From NCBI RefSeq assembly GCF_900111175.1, contig NZ_FOGI01000001.1, forward strand, positions 447,382 to 482,183: a stretch of 34,802 nt of DNA. The letters are read 5' to 3'. Positions 1-8,394 of the stretch are shown one piece after another. Made by a program: the position numbers and the translations under genes. How positions within the stretch are numbered: position 1 is the stretch's first letter; the number at the start of each line of letters is the position of its first letter. The stretch comes from Actinokineospora terrae. Lineage in GTDB: Bacteria > Actinomycetota > Actinomycetes > Mycobacteriales > Pseudonocardiaceae. The notes below the pieces were generated by a model that saw only the letters and a list, made by a program, of their open reading frames with translations, did not search any database and was not told the origin of the DNA.

Positions 1-55
1 GATGGAAGCCCTGTGAGGGGTGGAGTCGACCGGTACTAATAGGCCGAGGGCTTAT
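1..55 (+). rRNA. 23S ribosomal RNA, 3' end (partial)
   Basis: The first ~55 bases match the conserved 3' terminus of bacterial 23S rRNA, including the block ACCGGTACTAATAGGCCGAGG that pairs with the 5' end of the molecule. The gene enters from outside the window, so only its last bases are visible. The exact mature end is uncertain by a few bases. It lies about 120 bp before the 5S gene on the same strand, as in a normal 16S-23S-5S operon. Confidence 0.93.
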
Positions 56-174
56 AACGAAGGTGCTACGCATCCACTGTACGGTGTCTGAGACACCAAC
101 CACCCCCACCGGGGGATGACTGGCCTGACAGGTTGGTTATCGGGTGGGGTTGCTGGTTGTGATTGTTTCATAGT

Positions 175-291
175 GTTTCGGCGGTCATAGCGGTGGGGAA
201 ACGCCCGGTCCCATTCCGAACCCGGAAGCTAAGCCCACCTGCGCCGATGGTACTGCACTCGTGAGGGTGTGGGAGAGTAGGACGCCGCCGG
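175..291 (+). rRNA. rrf: 5S ribosomal RNA
   Basis: About 117 nt containing the universal 5S blocks: GGTCATAGCG near the 5' end, CCCATTCCGAACCCGGAAGC for loops B/C, and GGGAGAGTAGGACGCCGCC at the 3' side. The 5' GTTTCGGCGG pairs with the 3' CCGCCGGAC to form helix I. It follows the 23S 3' end by ~120 bp and is followed at once by a strong hairpin terminator. End coordinates are accurate to about 3 nt. Confidence 0.95.
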
Positions 292-303
292 ACAATCATT
301 CCC

Positions 304-356
304 GAAAGGGCCTGTGGTGAGGCACGTGTAACGTGCGTCAGACCACAGGCCCTTTT
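304..356 (+). terminator. Terminator of the rRNA operon
   Basis: A perfect 14-bp stem (arms 305-318 and 342-355, AAAGGGCCTGTGGT and its complement) encloses a second small hairpin (322-327 with 331-336) and ends in TTTT. It sits 13 nt after the 5S gene and ends about 50 nt before the next start codon, so it should separate the rRNA operon from the TPR gene. Confidence 0.88.
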
Positions 357-403
357 CGGTATGTCGGAGCAAGTTGCGGGTAGCCCGCACGCTGGAGGAT
401 CAG

Positions 404-3400
404 GTGTCGGACAACGAGTCAGGTCGTCGGAACGAGGCAGGCGACTCCCCCCGACGCGGATCCGATCGCGGCGAGAGCCGCTCAAGTTCGGACCGCGGCG
501 GCTACAACAAGACCGGCGGCCACAAGTCCGACCGGGGCGGTTACCGCGGCGGTGATCGCGACTCCCGTCCCGGCGGTGACCGGGGAACCCAGGACCGTGG
601 CGGCTACCGGTCCACCAACAGCTCCTCGGACCGTGGTGGCTACCGGTCCTCCGACTCCTCGCGTGGCGGCCCCCGCTCCGACGACCGCGGCGGCTCCCGC
701 TCCGGCGGCTTCCGCTCGGATGACCGGGGTGGCTCGCGGTCCAGCAGCTCCGACCGCGGCGGCTACAAGTCCTCCGACGATCGAGGCGGCTCGCGCTTCG
801 GCAGGTCCGACCGCGGGGCCTCCCGCTCCGGTGGCTCCGACCGCGGTGGATACCGCTCGGATGACCGTGGTGGTTACAAGTCGTCCGATGACCGTGGCGG
901 TTCGCGTTCCGGCGGGTTCCGTTCTGGCGCGACGGGTGGCGGGTTCCGCTCGGATGACCGGGGTGGCTCGCGGCCCAGCAGCTCTGACCGTGGCGGCTAC
1001 AAGTCTTCTGACGATCGCGGTGGTTCGCGCTCTGGTGGGTTCCGTTCTGGCGCAACAGGTGGCGGGTTCCGATCCGACGATCGCGGCGGTCCGCGCACCG
1101 GTGGATCGGACCGGGGCGGCTTCCGGTCCGGGGGTTCCGACCGTGGCGGTTTCCGGTCGGACGACCGGGGTGGCTCGCGGCCCAGCGGTGACCGTGGTGG
1201 TTCGCGGTTCGGTGGATCCGACCGTGGTGGCTTCAAGTCGGATGATCGCGGTGGCTCCCGTTCTGGTGGGTCGGATCGCGGTGGTTACCGCTCGGACGAC
1301 CGTGGGGGCTCGCGTCCGGGAAGTTCGGACCGTGGTGGTTACCGCTCCGATGACCGGGGCGGCTCGCGTTCTGGTGGCTCCGACCGCGGTGGGTACAAGT
1401 CCGACGATCGTGGTGGTTCGCGGTCGGGCGGGTCGGATCGCGGTGGTTTCCGGTCCGATGACCGGGGCGGCTCGCGCTTCGGTGGCTCGGACCGCGGTGG
1501 GTTCAAGTCTGATGACCGTGGTGGCTCGCGCTTCGGCGGATCCGATCGCGGTGGCTACAAGTCGGATGACCGGGGCGGTTCGCGCACCGGAAGCTCTGAC
1601 CGCGGCGGCTACAAGTCGGACGATCGGGGTGGCTCACGCACTGGTGGGTCCGACCGCGGTGGTTACCGCTCGGATGACCGGGGGAGCTCGCGTCCGACCG
1701 GTTCTGACCGTGGCGGGTTCCGCTCCGATGACCGGGGTGGTTCGCGGCCCAGCAGCTCCGACCGCGGGTTCAAGTCGGACGATCGCGGAGGTTCTCGTTC
1801 CGGCGGGTTCGATCGTGGCGGCTACAAGTCCGGCGATCGTGGTGGGTCGGACCGTGGCGGGTTCAAGTCGGATGACCGGGGAGGTTCGCGCACCGGGAGC
1901 TCCGACCGTGGTGGCTACCGCTCGGACGACCGGGGGAGTTCGCGCCCGTCCAGCTCGGATCGTGGTGGGTTCCGCTCCGATGATCGGGGTGGTTCGCGGC
2001 CCGGCAACTCTGACCGTGGCGGTTTCCGGTCCGGTAGCTCTGACCGTGGCGGCTACAAGTCTTCTGATGACCGTGGTGGTTACCGCGGTGGGGACCGTGA
2101 CTCGCGGCCTAGTGGTGACCGCTTCAAGTCGGATGATCGCGGGGGTTCGCGCTCCGGTGGGTTCCGCTCGGACGACCGGGGTAGCTCGCGGCCCGCTGGC
2201 TCGGATCGCGGTGGCTACAAGTCCGACGATCGGGGCGGTTCGCGTTCCGACGGGTTCAAGTCCGATGAGCGGTCCGGGTTCCGGGCCGCCGGGCGCGGGC
2301 ACTTCCGCGCTGACGACGTCGAGCCCGATCTCGTGGCCGCGACCGACGACGGCGACCAGGCTGACCAGGCCGACAAGCCGGTCGAGCGGCGGGAGCAGTC
2401 GCAGGACCGCTTCGTCGAGGTGACCGGGCGCCGGGAGCGGCCGCAGCGCGACTCGGGGGACCGGGACTCCGCGCCCGTCGAGTACGGGCCGAGGCTGCCC
2501 GAGGGCGCCGACTACTCCGCGCTCGACGTCGAGGCGCGGGCCGGGCTGCGCAGCCTGCCCAAGTCGCTGGCCGAGCTGGTGGGCAAGCACCTGGTCGCCG
2601 CGGGCATGCTCGTCGACGATGACCCGGAGCGCGCCCTCGAGCACGCCAGGTTCGCGCGGGAGCGTGCGGCGCGGGTGGCCGTTGTTCGGGAAGCCGCCGG
2701 GTTAACCGCCTACCACGCCGGTGAGTGGGCCGAGGCCCTCTCCGAGCTGCGCGCGGTCCGCCGGATGAGCGGCGGCAACACCTACATCGCCGTGATGGCC
2801 GACTGCGAGCGCGCGCTCGGCAGGCCGGAGCGGGCGCTGGAACTGGCCAAGGAAGCGGGGCGCGACCTGCCCGCGGACGTGGCCGTCGAGCTGCGGATCG
2901 TCAGCGCCGGTGCGCGCCGGGACATGGGCCAGCTGGAAGCGGCCGTGGTCAGCCTCCAGGGGCCGGACCTCGACCCCAAGCGGCGCGACCCGTGGAGCGC
3001 CCGGCTGTTCTACGCCTACGCCGACAACCTGGCCGCCGCGGACCGCACCGAGGAAGCCATCCAGTGGTTCCTCAACGCCGCCCAGGCCGACGACGACGAG
3101 GACACCGACGCCGCCGAGCGCGCCTTCGAGCTCGGCGCCGACGAGTCCGAGATCGCCGCCGCGCTGCCCGGCGAGACCGTCGAGGTGGACGAGTCCGCCG
3201 AGGACGCCGCCGCCGAGGACAACGCTGACGACGCCGACGAGTCCGAAGTGGACGACGAGGACGACCTGGTCGACTCCGACGACACGGCCGACGACCACCC
3301 CGTCGCGGACGACAACGCCGCCGTTGACGACAACAGCACCGTTGTCGACAACGCAGCGGTCAGCGAGAACGCAGCTGCTGACAACGCCGCCGCTGTCGAC

Positions 3401-3475
3401 AAGGGCGAGGACAACCCCGGCGAGGCCAAGAGCGCTGTGGGTGACAAGAGCGGCAAGGACGCCGTGGATGGCTGA
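404..3475 (+). CDS. TPR protein with giant RGG-repeat N-terminus and acidic tail
   Basis: 1023 aa from GTG 404, chosen because GGAGG (394-398) lies 5 nt upstream. An in-frame TTG at 374 lacks a ribosome site. There are three parts. (1) Residues ~15-625 are degenerate repeats of the type SDRGGYKSDDRGGSRSGG, with dozens of DRGG motifs: an arginine/glycine/serine/aspartate-rich disordered region. (2) Residues ~680-920 are helical, TPR-like, with the YHAGEWAEALSELRAVRRMSG and ALGRPERALELAKEAGRDLP repeats. (3) Residues ~925-1023 form a very acidic D/E/A/N tail. Wobble-position variation among the repeats (GAC/GAT, CGC/CGG/CGT, GGT/GGC) shows this strand and frame are the ones selected. Position before the HAD phosphatase and tlyA matches Rv1691 of M. 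tuberculosis, which is far shorter and has no RGG array. Function is unknown; RGG regions commonly bind RNA and promote condensates (family knowledge, not shown here). Its stop overlaps the start of the next gene, so the two are probably cotranslated. Confidence 0.88.
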   Translation: MSDNESGRRNEAGDSPRRGSDRGESRSSSDRGGYNKTGGHKSDRGGYRGGDRDSRPGGDRGTQDRGGYRSTNSSSDRGGYRSSDSSRGGPRSDDRGGSRSGGFRSDDRGGSRSSSSDRGGYKSSDDRGGSRFGRSDRGASRSGGSDRGGYRSDDRGGYKSSDDRGGSRSGGFRSGATGGGFRSDDRGGSRPSSSDRGGYKSSDDRGGSRSGGFRSGATGGGFRSDDRGGPRTGGSDRGGFRSGGSDRGGFRSDDRGGSRPSGDRGGSRFGGSDRGGFKSDDRGGSRSGGSDRGGYRSDDRGGSRPGSSDRGGYRSDDRGGSRSGGSDRGGYKSDDRGGSRSGGSDRGGFRSDDRGGSRFGGSDRGGFKSDDRGGSRFGGSDRGGYKSDDRGGSRTGSSDRGGYKSDDRGGSRTGGSDRGGYRSDDRGSSRPTGSDRGGFRSDDRGGSRPSSSDRGFKSDDRGGSRSGGFDRGGYKSGDRGGSDRGGFKSDDRGGSRTGSSDRGGYRSDDRGSSRPSSSDRGGFRSDDRGGSRPGNSDRGGFRSGSSDRGGYKSSDDRGGYRGGDRDSRPSGDRFKSDDRGGSRSGGFRSDDRGSSRPAGSDRGGYKSDDRGGSRSDGFKSDERSGFRAAGRGHFRADDVEPDLVAATDDGDQADQADKPVERREQSQDRFVEVTGRRERPQRDSGDRDSAPVEYGPRLPEGADYSALDVEARAGLRSLPKSLAELVGKHLVAAGMLVDDDPERALEHARFARERAARVAVVREAAGLTAYHAGEWAEALSELRAVRRMSGGNTYIAVMADCERALGRPERALELAKEAGRDLPADVAVELRIVSAGARRDMGQLEAAVVSLQGPDLDPKRRDPWSARLFYAYADNLAAADRTEEAIQWFLNAAQADDDEDTDAAERAFELGADESEIAAALPGETVEVDESAEDAAAEDNADDADESEVDDEDDLVDSDDTADDHPVADDNAAVDDNSTVVDNAAVSENAAADNAAAVDKGEDNPGEAKSAVGDKSGKDAVDG

Positions 3476-4454
3476 TCGGCTGCTGGACGGCTACGACGCC
3501 CTGTTGTTCGACCTCGACGGCACCGTCTACCGGGGCGGTCAGGTCATCGACGGTGCGGCGGACGCCGTCGCCGCGGCCAGGGCGGAGCGGACCACGGTTC
3601 GCTTCGTCACCAACAACGCCTCCCGGTCGCCGGGGCAGGTCGCCGAGCACCTCACCGGGCTCGGCGTCCCCGCCACCGCCGACGAGGTCAGCACCAGCGC
3701 GCAAGCCGCTGCCGCCGTCCTCGCCCGGCGGCTGGAGCAGGGCGACCACGTCCTGGTCCTCGGCACCTCCGCGCTCGCCGCCGAGATCACCGCGGTCGGC
3801 CTGGTCCCGGTCCGCACCGCGACCGGCGTCAAGGCCGTGGTGCAGGGCCTGTCGCCGGACCTGAGCTGGAACGACCTCGCCGAGGCCTCCGTCGCGATTC
3901 GGGCCGGCGCGCTGTGGGTCGCCTGCAACATCGACCGCACGCTCCCGACCGAACGCGGGCTGTTGCCGGGCAACGGTTCCCTCGTCGCCGCGCTGCGCCA
4001 CGCCACCGAGCTGGACCCCGAGGTGGCGGGCAAACCGGCCACCCCGCTGATGGACGAGTCCGTCCGCGCCGCCGACGCGAGGCACCCCCTCGTCGTCGGC
4101 GACCGCCTGGACACCGACATCGAGGGCGCCGTCGCCGCGGGCCTGGACTCGCTGCTGGTGCTCACCGGCGTCTCCACCGCCGCCGACGCCATCGCCGCCG
4201 GACCCGAGGCCCGCCCCACCTACATCGCCGCCGACCTCGGCGCGATCACCGCCGCCGCCGCGGACCTGGCCATCGGCCCCAAGCCGGGCTGGGACCTGCG
4301 CACCGAGGGCGACGAGGTCGTCGTCACCGGTGACGGTGACCCGCTGGACCTGGTCCGCGCGCTGTGCGCGGTGAGCTGGGCCGCCCTCGCGCCGCCGCGG
4401 ATCACCGGCGACCACCCCGTGCTCGCCGAACTCGGACTCACCCGGGCGCGCTGA
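3468..4454 (+). CDS. HAD-IIA family phosphatase (NagD-like)
   Basis: 328 aa from ATG 3468, which overlaps the end of the TPR gene by 8 nt. HAD motif I is LLFDLDGTVY, with nucleophile Asp15 and acid/base Asp17. Motif II is FVTNNAS. Motif IV is VVGDRLDTDIEGA near residue 210. The cap inserted between motifs II and III is typical of type IIA enzymes such as NagD and p-nitrophenyl phosphatases. The family removes phosphate from small metabolites in the cytosol; the substrate cannot be read from the sequence. Gene order matches Rv1692. The C-terminal ~65 residues (DLAIGPKPGWDLRTEGDEVVV onward) are an actinobacterial extension beyond the phosphatase core. Confidence 0.9.
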   Translation: MADRLLDGYDALLFDLDGTVYRGGQVIDGAADAVAAARAERTTVRFVTNNASRSPGQVAEHLTGLGVPATADEVSTSAQAAAAVLARRLEQGDHVLVLGTSALAAEITAVGLVPVRTATGVKAVVQGLSPDLSWNDLAEASVAIRAGALWVACNIDRTLPTERGLLPGNGSLVAALRHATELDPEVAGKPATPLMDESVRAADARHPLVVGDRLDTDIEGAVAAGLDSLLVLTGVSTAADAIAAGPEARPTYIAADLGAITAAAADLAIGPKPGWDLRTEGDEVVVTGDGDPLDLVRALCAVSWAALAPPRITGDHPVLAELGLTRAR

Positions 4455-4480
4455 GCGCCCACCGGACGAGCACCATCGGA

Positions 4481-4486
4481 TAGCGT
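4481..4486 (+). promoter_or_regulatory. Possible -10 box of the small gene at 4493
   Basis: TAGCGT fits the actinobacterial TANNNT -10 consensus and ends 6 nt before GTG 4493. That spacing would give a leaderless or near-leaderless transcript. GGAG also lies just upstream, so ordinary initiation is equally possible. Confidence 0.35.
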
Positions 4487-4492
4487 GGAGGA

Positions 4493-4678
4493 GTGCAGGT
4501 GGACTTCACCCCGACCCCCGGACCGCCCAGGGACCCGGCGGCCCGCGACGAGGCGATAGCCGAGGCCGTCGCCGGGCTCGACGGGCTGGACGCGGTCCCG
4601 GTCGCCGAGCACGTCGACCGGTTCGACGCGGTGCACATCGCGCTCACCGCCGCGCTCGCCAGCATCGACAAGGTCTGA
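4493..4678 (+). CDS. Small conserved protein (Rv1693-like)
   Basis: 61 aa from GTG 4493, with GGAGGAG directly upstream. Acidic, with no membrane segment. The N-terminal part is proline-rich (FTPTPGPPRDPAARDE). The rest is predicted helical, with AIAEAVAGLDGLDAVPVAEHV and FDAVHIALTAALASID. A protein of about this size lies between the HAD phosphatase and tlyA in mycobacteria (Rv1693). Function unknown. The conserved position argues it is a real gene in this operon. It ends 4 nt before tlyA. Confidence 0.75.
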   Translation: MQVDFTPTPGPPRDPAARDEAIAEAVAGLDGLDAVPVAEHVDRFDAVHIALTAALASIDKV

Positions 4679-4682
4679 CGCG

Positions 4683-5489
4683 GTGCCCAGGAGGGCGCGG
4701 CTGGACGCCGAACTGGTCCGCCGGGGGTTGGCCCGCTCCCGCGACCACGCCAGCGAGCTCATCGACGCGGGCCGAGTCACCATCCGCGGCACCGTCGCGA
4801 CCAAACCGGCCACCGGCGTGGAGACCGACGCCGCCGTGGTGGTCAAGGACGTCGACGACGACCCCAACTGGGCCTCCCGCGGCGCGCACAAGCTCGTCGG
4901 CGCCCTCGACGCGTTCGAGGTCCCGGTCGAGGGCCGCCGCTGCCTGGACGCGGGCGCGTCCACCGGTGGCTTCACCGACGTCCTGCTCCGCCGCGGCGCC
5001 GCCCAGGTCGTGGCCGCCGACGTGGGGCGCGGTCAGCTGGTGTGGCGGCTGCGCAACGACGAGCGGGTCGTCATCAAGGACCGCACGAACGTCCGCGCCA
5101 TCACCCCCGACGACATCGGCGGCCAGGTCGAGCTGGTGGTCGCCGACCTGTCGTTCATCTCCGCGCGCCTGGTGATGCCCGCGCTGCACGCCTGCCTGCG
5201 CGAGGACGGCGACCTGCTGCCGATGATCAAGCCGCAGTTCGAGGTCGGCAAGGAACGCCTCGGCTCCGGTGGCGTGGTGCGGGCGCCCGAGCTGCGCGTG
5301 GAGGTGGTCTCCCGGGTGCTCGTCGCCGCCGGTGAGCTCGGCCTGCGCGTGCACGGGGTGGTCGCGAGCCCGCTGCCGGGACCATCCGGCAACGTGGAGT
5401 ACTTCGCCTGGCTGCGCCGCGGGGAGCCGCGCGCCGACGCCGAGGTGACGGCTCTGGTGGAAACCGCCGTGGAGGAGGGGCCGCAGTGA
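4683..5489 (+). CDS. tlyA: TlyA family 16S/23S rRNA 2'-O-methyltransferase
   Basis: 268 aa from GTG 4683, 4 nt after the previous stop. Residues 1-60 form an S4 RNA-binding domain (RLDAELVRRGLARSRDHASELIDAGRV). Residues ~63-260 form an FtsJ/RrmJ-type methyltransferase with the SAM loop DAGASTGGFTD (89-99). The catalytic tetrad K-D-K-E is present: Lys70 (SRGAHK), Asp155 (VVADLSF), Lys183 (MIKPQFE) and Glu239 (GNVEYF). In mycobacteria TlyA methylates C1409 of 16S and C1920 of 23S rRNA and determines capreomycin sensitivity; a similar role is inferred. The stop overlaps the next start by 4 nt (GTGA), indicating translational coupling to the NAD kinase. Confidence 0.95.
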   Translation: MPRRARLDAELVRRGLARSRDHASELIDAGRVTIRGTVATKPATGVETDAAVVVKDVDDDPNWASRGAHKLVGALDAFEVPVEGRRCLDAGASTGGFTDVLLRRGAAQVVAADVGRGQLVWRLRNDERVVIKDRTNVRAITPDDIGGQVELVVADLSFISARLVMPALHACLREDGDLLPMIKPQFEVGKERLGSGGVVRAPELRVEVVSRVLVAAGELGLRVHGVVASPLPGPSGNVEYFAWLRRGEPRADAEVTALVETAVEEGPQ

Positions 5490-6403
5490 CCCACCCGATC
5501 AAGCCGAGCGCGCCGGGTGCGGCCAGGGAGATCCTGCTGGTCGTGCACACCGGCCGCGCCGAGAACCGGCGGGTCGCCGAGAAGGTCGCGACCTGCTTCG
5601 CCGCCGCAGGCGTGCGGCTGCGGGTGGTCGACGACGAGGCCCCCGACCTCGACCCGTCCTGCTACAGCGAGGTCGTGCCGCTCGGCCCGGAGGCCGCCGT
5701 GGGCACCGAGCTGGTGTTCGTCCTCGGCGGCGACGGGACGCTGCTGCGCGCGGCCGAGATGGCCCACCCCGCCGGGGTCCCTGTGCTGGGGGTCAACCTG
5801 GGCAGGGTCGGGTTCCTCGCCGAGGCAGAGTCAGAGGCGCTGGCGGAGGCGATCGAGCTGGTCGTCGAACAGGGCTACCTGGTCGAGGAGCGGATGACAG
5901 TCGACGTCCGGGCCTACCTCGGCGACGAGCTGCTAGCCGACACGTGGGCTCTTAACGAGGCCAGCGTGGAGAAGAGCAGCCGCGAGCGGATCCTGGACGT
6001 GCGGGTCGACGTGGACGGCCGACCGGTGTCCTCCTTCGGCTGCGACGGCGTGCTGTGCGCCACACCCACCGGGTCGACCGCGTACGCCTACTCCGCGGGC
6101 GGACCCATCGTGTGGCCGGACGTGCAGGCGATGCTGGTGGTGCCGAGCAACGCGCACGCCATGTTCTCCCGGCCGCTGGCGGTGTCGTCCAAGTCGGTCG
6201 TCGGCATCGAGGTCGACCCGGACGGACAGCCCGCTGTGCTGTGCTGCGACGGCAGGCGCACCTTCGACATCCCGCCCGGCGCGCGCATCGAGGTGCGCGG
6301 CGGCAAGCAGCCGATCCGGCTGGCCCGGCTGCGTGACGAGACGTTCACCGAGCGCCTCGTCGACAAGTTCGCGCTGCCCGTGCACGGCTGGCGGACGCGG
6401 TGA
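5486..6403 (+). CDS. nadK: NAD kinase
   Basis: 305 aa from GTG 5486, with GGAGGAGG at 5471-5478. It contains the NAD kinase signature GGDGT (81-85, in FVLGGDGTLLRAAEMA), the NEASVE block that binds the nicotinamide riboside, and CATPTGSTAYAYSAGGP, the conserved dinucleotide-binding loop. Length is normal for the family. It phosphorylates NAD to NADP in the cytosol. It is coupled to tlyA by a 4-nt overlap and followed by recN after 52 nt, the same order as Rv1694-Rv1696. Confidence 0.96.
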   Translation: MTHPIKPSAPGAAREILLVVHTGRAENRRVAEKVATCFAAAGVRLRVVDDEAPDLDPSCYSEVVPLGPEAAVGTELVFVLGGDGTLLRAAEMAHPAGVPVLGVNLGRVGFLAEAESEALAEAIELVVEQGYLVEERMTVDVRAYLGDELLADTWALNEASVEKSSRERILDVRVDVDGRPVSSFGCDGVLCATPTGSTAYAYSAGGPIVWPDVQAMLVVPSNAHAMFSRPLAVSSKSVVGIEVDPDGQPAVLCCDGRRTFDIPPGARIEVRGGKQPIRLARLRDETFTERLVDKFALPVHGWRTR

Positions 6404-6442
6404 ACCTGTGGGCGGGCGCTTACCGCGATCACCGGGAGCCGC

Positions 6443-6448
6443 TAGGGT
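6443..6448 (+). promoter_or_regulatory. -10 box for leaderless recN transcript
   Basis: TAGGGT matches TANNNT and is separated by exactly 7 nt from the recN GTG at 6456. In actinobacteria transcription starts about 7 nt after the hexamer, so the mRNA would begin at the start codon. No Shine-Dalgarno lies upstream of 6456. recN may therefore have its own promoter inside the operon, useful for separate control of a DNA-repair gene. No SOS box is evident. Confidence 0.6.
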
Positions 6449-6455
6449 GCGCCCT

Positions 6456-8252
6456 GTGCTAGCCGAGATGCGCATCCAGGACCTCGGCGTGATCGACGAG
6501 GCCACGCTCGAGCTCCACCCGGGTTTCACCGTCGTGACGGGGGAGACCGGCGCGGGCAAGACGATGGTCGTCACCGGCCTGCACCTGCTCTCCGGCGGCA
6601 GGGGCGAGGCGTCACGGGTCCGCAGCGGGAAGCCGAAGGCCGTGGTCGAGGGCCGGTTCGAGGGCCTCGACGGGTCCCCGGCCGCCGCCGTGGCCACCGA
6701 GGCGGGCGCCGAGCCCGAGGACGACGGCAGCCTGATCACCCTGCGCAGCGTCAGCACCGACGGCCGCTCCCGCGCCCACGTCGGGGGCCGCTCGGTCCCC
6801 CTCGGGGTGCTGCAGGACCTGGCCGAGCAGCTGATCGCGGTGCACGGGCAGAACGACCAGCTGCGGCTGCTGCGCCCGGCCGAGCAGCGCGCGGTGATCG
6901 ACCGGTTCGCCGGTGCCGACATCGCGGGCGTGCTCGCCGAGTACCGGTCGGTCCGCGAGCAGTGGATCGCCGTCACCACCGAGCTCGACGACCGGACCCG
7001 CCGCGCCAAGGAGCTGGCCCGCGAGGCCGAGATCCTGCGGATGGGCCTGGAGGAGATCACCGCCGTCGACCCGCAGCCGGGCGAGGACACCGAGCTGGTG
7101 GACCGCGCCCGCAGGCTCGCCGACGCCGACCAGCTGCGTGAGGCCGCCAGTGGCGCCGGCTACGCGGTGTCCGGTTCGCCGGACGGTGACCCGGACGTGC
7201 CCGGCGCGCTCGGGCTGATCGGCGAGGCGCAGCGGCGCGTGGCCGGATCCGAGGACCCGAGGCTGCGCGAGCTGGAACCGCGGCTGGCCGAGGCCTCCGT
7301 GCTGCTCACCGACGTCGGCGCCGAGCTGACCGCCTACCTCGACAGCCTCGACGCCGACCCGGCCGTGCTGGAGCAGGTGCTGGCCAGGCAGGCCGAGCTC
7401 AAGGCGCTGACCCGCAAGTACGCCGCCGACGTCGACGGCGTGCTCGCCTGGGCGCGCGACGCGGTGGACAAGCTCGCCGGTCTGGACACCTCCGAGGAGG
7501 CGCTCGGCGAGCTGGCCGCCCGCAAGGCCGCGCTGGCCGTTCAGCTCGGCACCCTGGCCGCCTCGCTCACCCAGGCCCGGTCGGTCGCTGCGGAGGCGCT
7601 CGCCAAGGCCGTCACCGACGAGCTGAGCGGCCTGGCCATGGGCAGCTCCAGCGTGCAGATCACGGTGCGGCCCCGGCCCGCCGAGGCGGGCGACCCGGTG
7701 GCGCTGACCGTCAGCGGCGTCGAACTGCACGCGGGCGCCGACGGCGTCGACGACGTGGAACTGCTGCTGGTCGCCCACGACGGCGCCCAGCCGCTGCCGG
7801 TGCACAAGGGCGCCTCCGGCGGCGAGCTGTCGCGGGTCATGCTCGCCATCGAGGTCGTGCTCGCGCACAGCGACCCGGTGCCGACACTGGTGTTCGACGA
7901 GGTCGACGCCGGGGTCGGCGGCCGCGCCGCGGTGGAGATCGGCCGCAGGCTGGCCCGGCTCTCCCGCAGCCACCAGGTGATCGTCGTGACCCACCTGGCC
8001 CAGGTCGCCGCCTTCGCCGACCGCCACCTGATCGTCGACAAGGGCATCCACGGCGGCGTCACCCGCAGCGACGTCCGCACCCTCGACGACAGCGAACGGG
8101 TCGTCGAACTCGCCAGGATGCTCGCGGGCATGGACTCCACCGAGACCGGCCGAGCCCACGCCGAAGAACTCCTAGGCGTAGCCGACGGCGAAAAACACGA
8201 CTGGAAACTCAGCGGCAAACCCCGCCCCACCCGCAAGAAGCGCCAAGCCTGA
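6456..8252 (+). CDS. recN: DNA repair protein RecN
   Basis: 598 aa from GTG 6456. The N-terminus MLAEMRIQDLGVIDEATLEL aligns with RecN proteins. It is an SMC-like ATPase. Walker A is GETGAGKT (29-36). Two coiled-coil arms fill the middle (leucine/alanine/glutamate-rich, ~160-370). The ABC signature is GASGGELSRVMLAIE. Walker B is LVFDEVDAGVGG, followed by the H-loop VIVVTHLAQVAAFAD. RecN acts in double-strand break repair, holding DNA ends for RecA-dependent recombination. The last ~30 residues are basic (KHDWKLSGKPRPTRKKRQA). An upstream in-frame extension to 6333 is rejected because it overlaps the NAD kinase. Confidence 0.96.
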   Translation: MLAEMRIQDLGVIDEATLELHPGFTVVTGETGAGKTMVVTGLHLLSGGRGEASRVRSGKPKAVVEGRFEGLDGSPAAAVATEAGAEPEDDGSLITLRSVSTDGRSRAHVGGRSVPLGVLQDLAEQLIAVHGQNDQLRLLRPAEQRAVIDRFAGADIAGVLAEYRSVREQWIAVTTELDDRTRRAKELAREAEILRMGLEEITAVDPQPGEDTELVDRARRLADADQLREAASGAGYAVSGSPDGDPDVPGALGLIGEAQRRVAGSEDPRLRELEPRLAEASVLLTDVGAELTAYLDSLDADPAVLEQVLARQAELKALTRKYAADVDGVLAWARDAVDKLAGLDTSEEALGELAARKAALAVQLGTLAASLTQARSVAAEALAKAVTDELSGLAMGSSSVQITVRPRPAEAGDPVALTVSGVELHAGADGVDDVELLLVAHDGAQPLPVHKGASGGELSRVMLAIEVVLAHSDPVPTLVFDEVDAGVGGRAAVEIGRRLARLSRSHQVIVVTHLAQVAAFADRHLIVDKGIHGGVTRSDVRTLDDSERVVELARMLAGMDSTETGRAHAEELLGVADGEKHDWKLSGKPRPTRKKRQA

Positions 8253-8394
8253 CGCTCGCCCAAGAGCCGACCCACACGCGCCCCATCGAGCATCCCTCAG
8301 CTCACCACCCCCGGCCCGAAGACGCACCCGACCGCCTCACCCGGCCACCGTCATTGCCCCGGCCCCGCCCGTCGAGGCCCTCGCGCGCCCAACT

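Noticed and set aside
404..2423. Other long ORFs over the RGG region (for example 552-2423 plus, 1634-2644 minus)
   Set aside because: Wobble variation among repeats fits only the RGG frame. The other frames are shadows of repetitive GC-rich DNA.
2702..3456. Minus-strand ORFs opposite the TPR and acidic tail
   Set aside because: Low complexity (V/G- or S-rich), antisense to a well-supported gene, and no ribosome sites.
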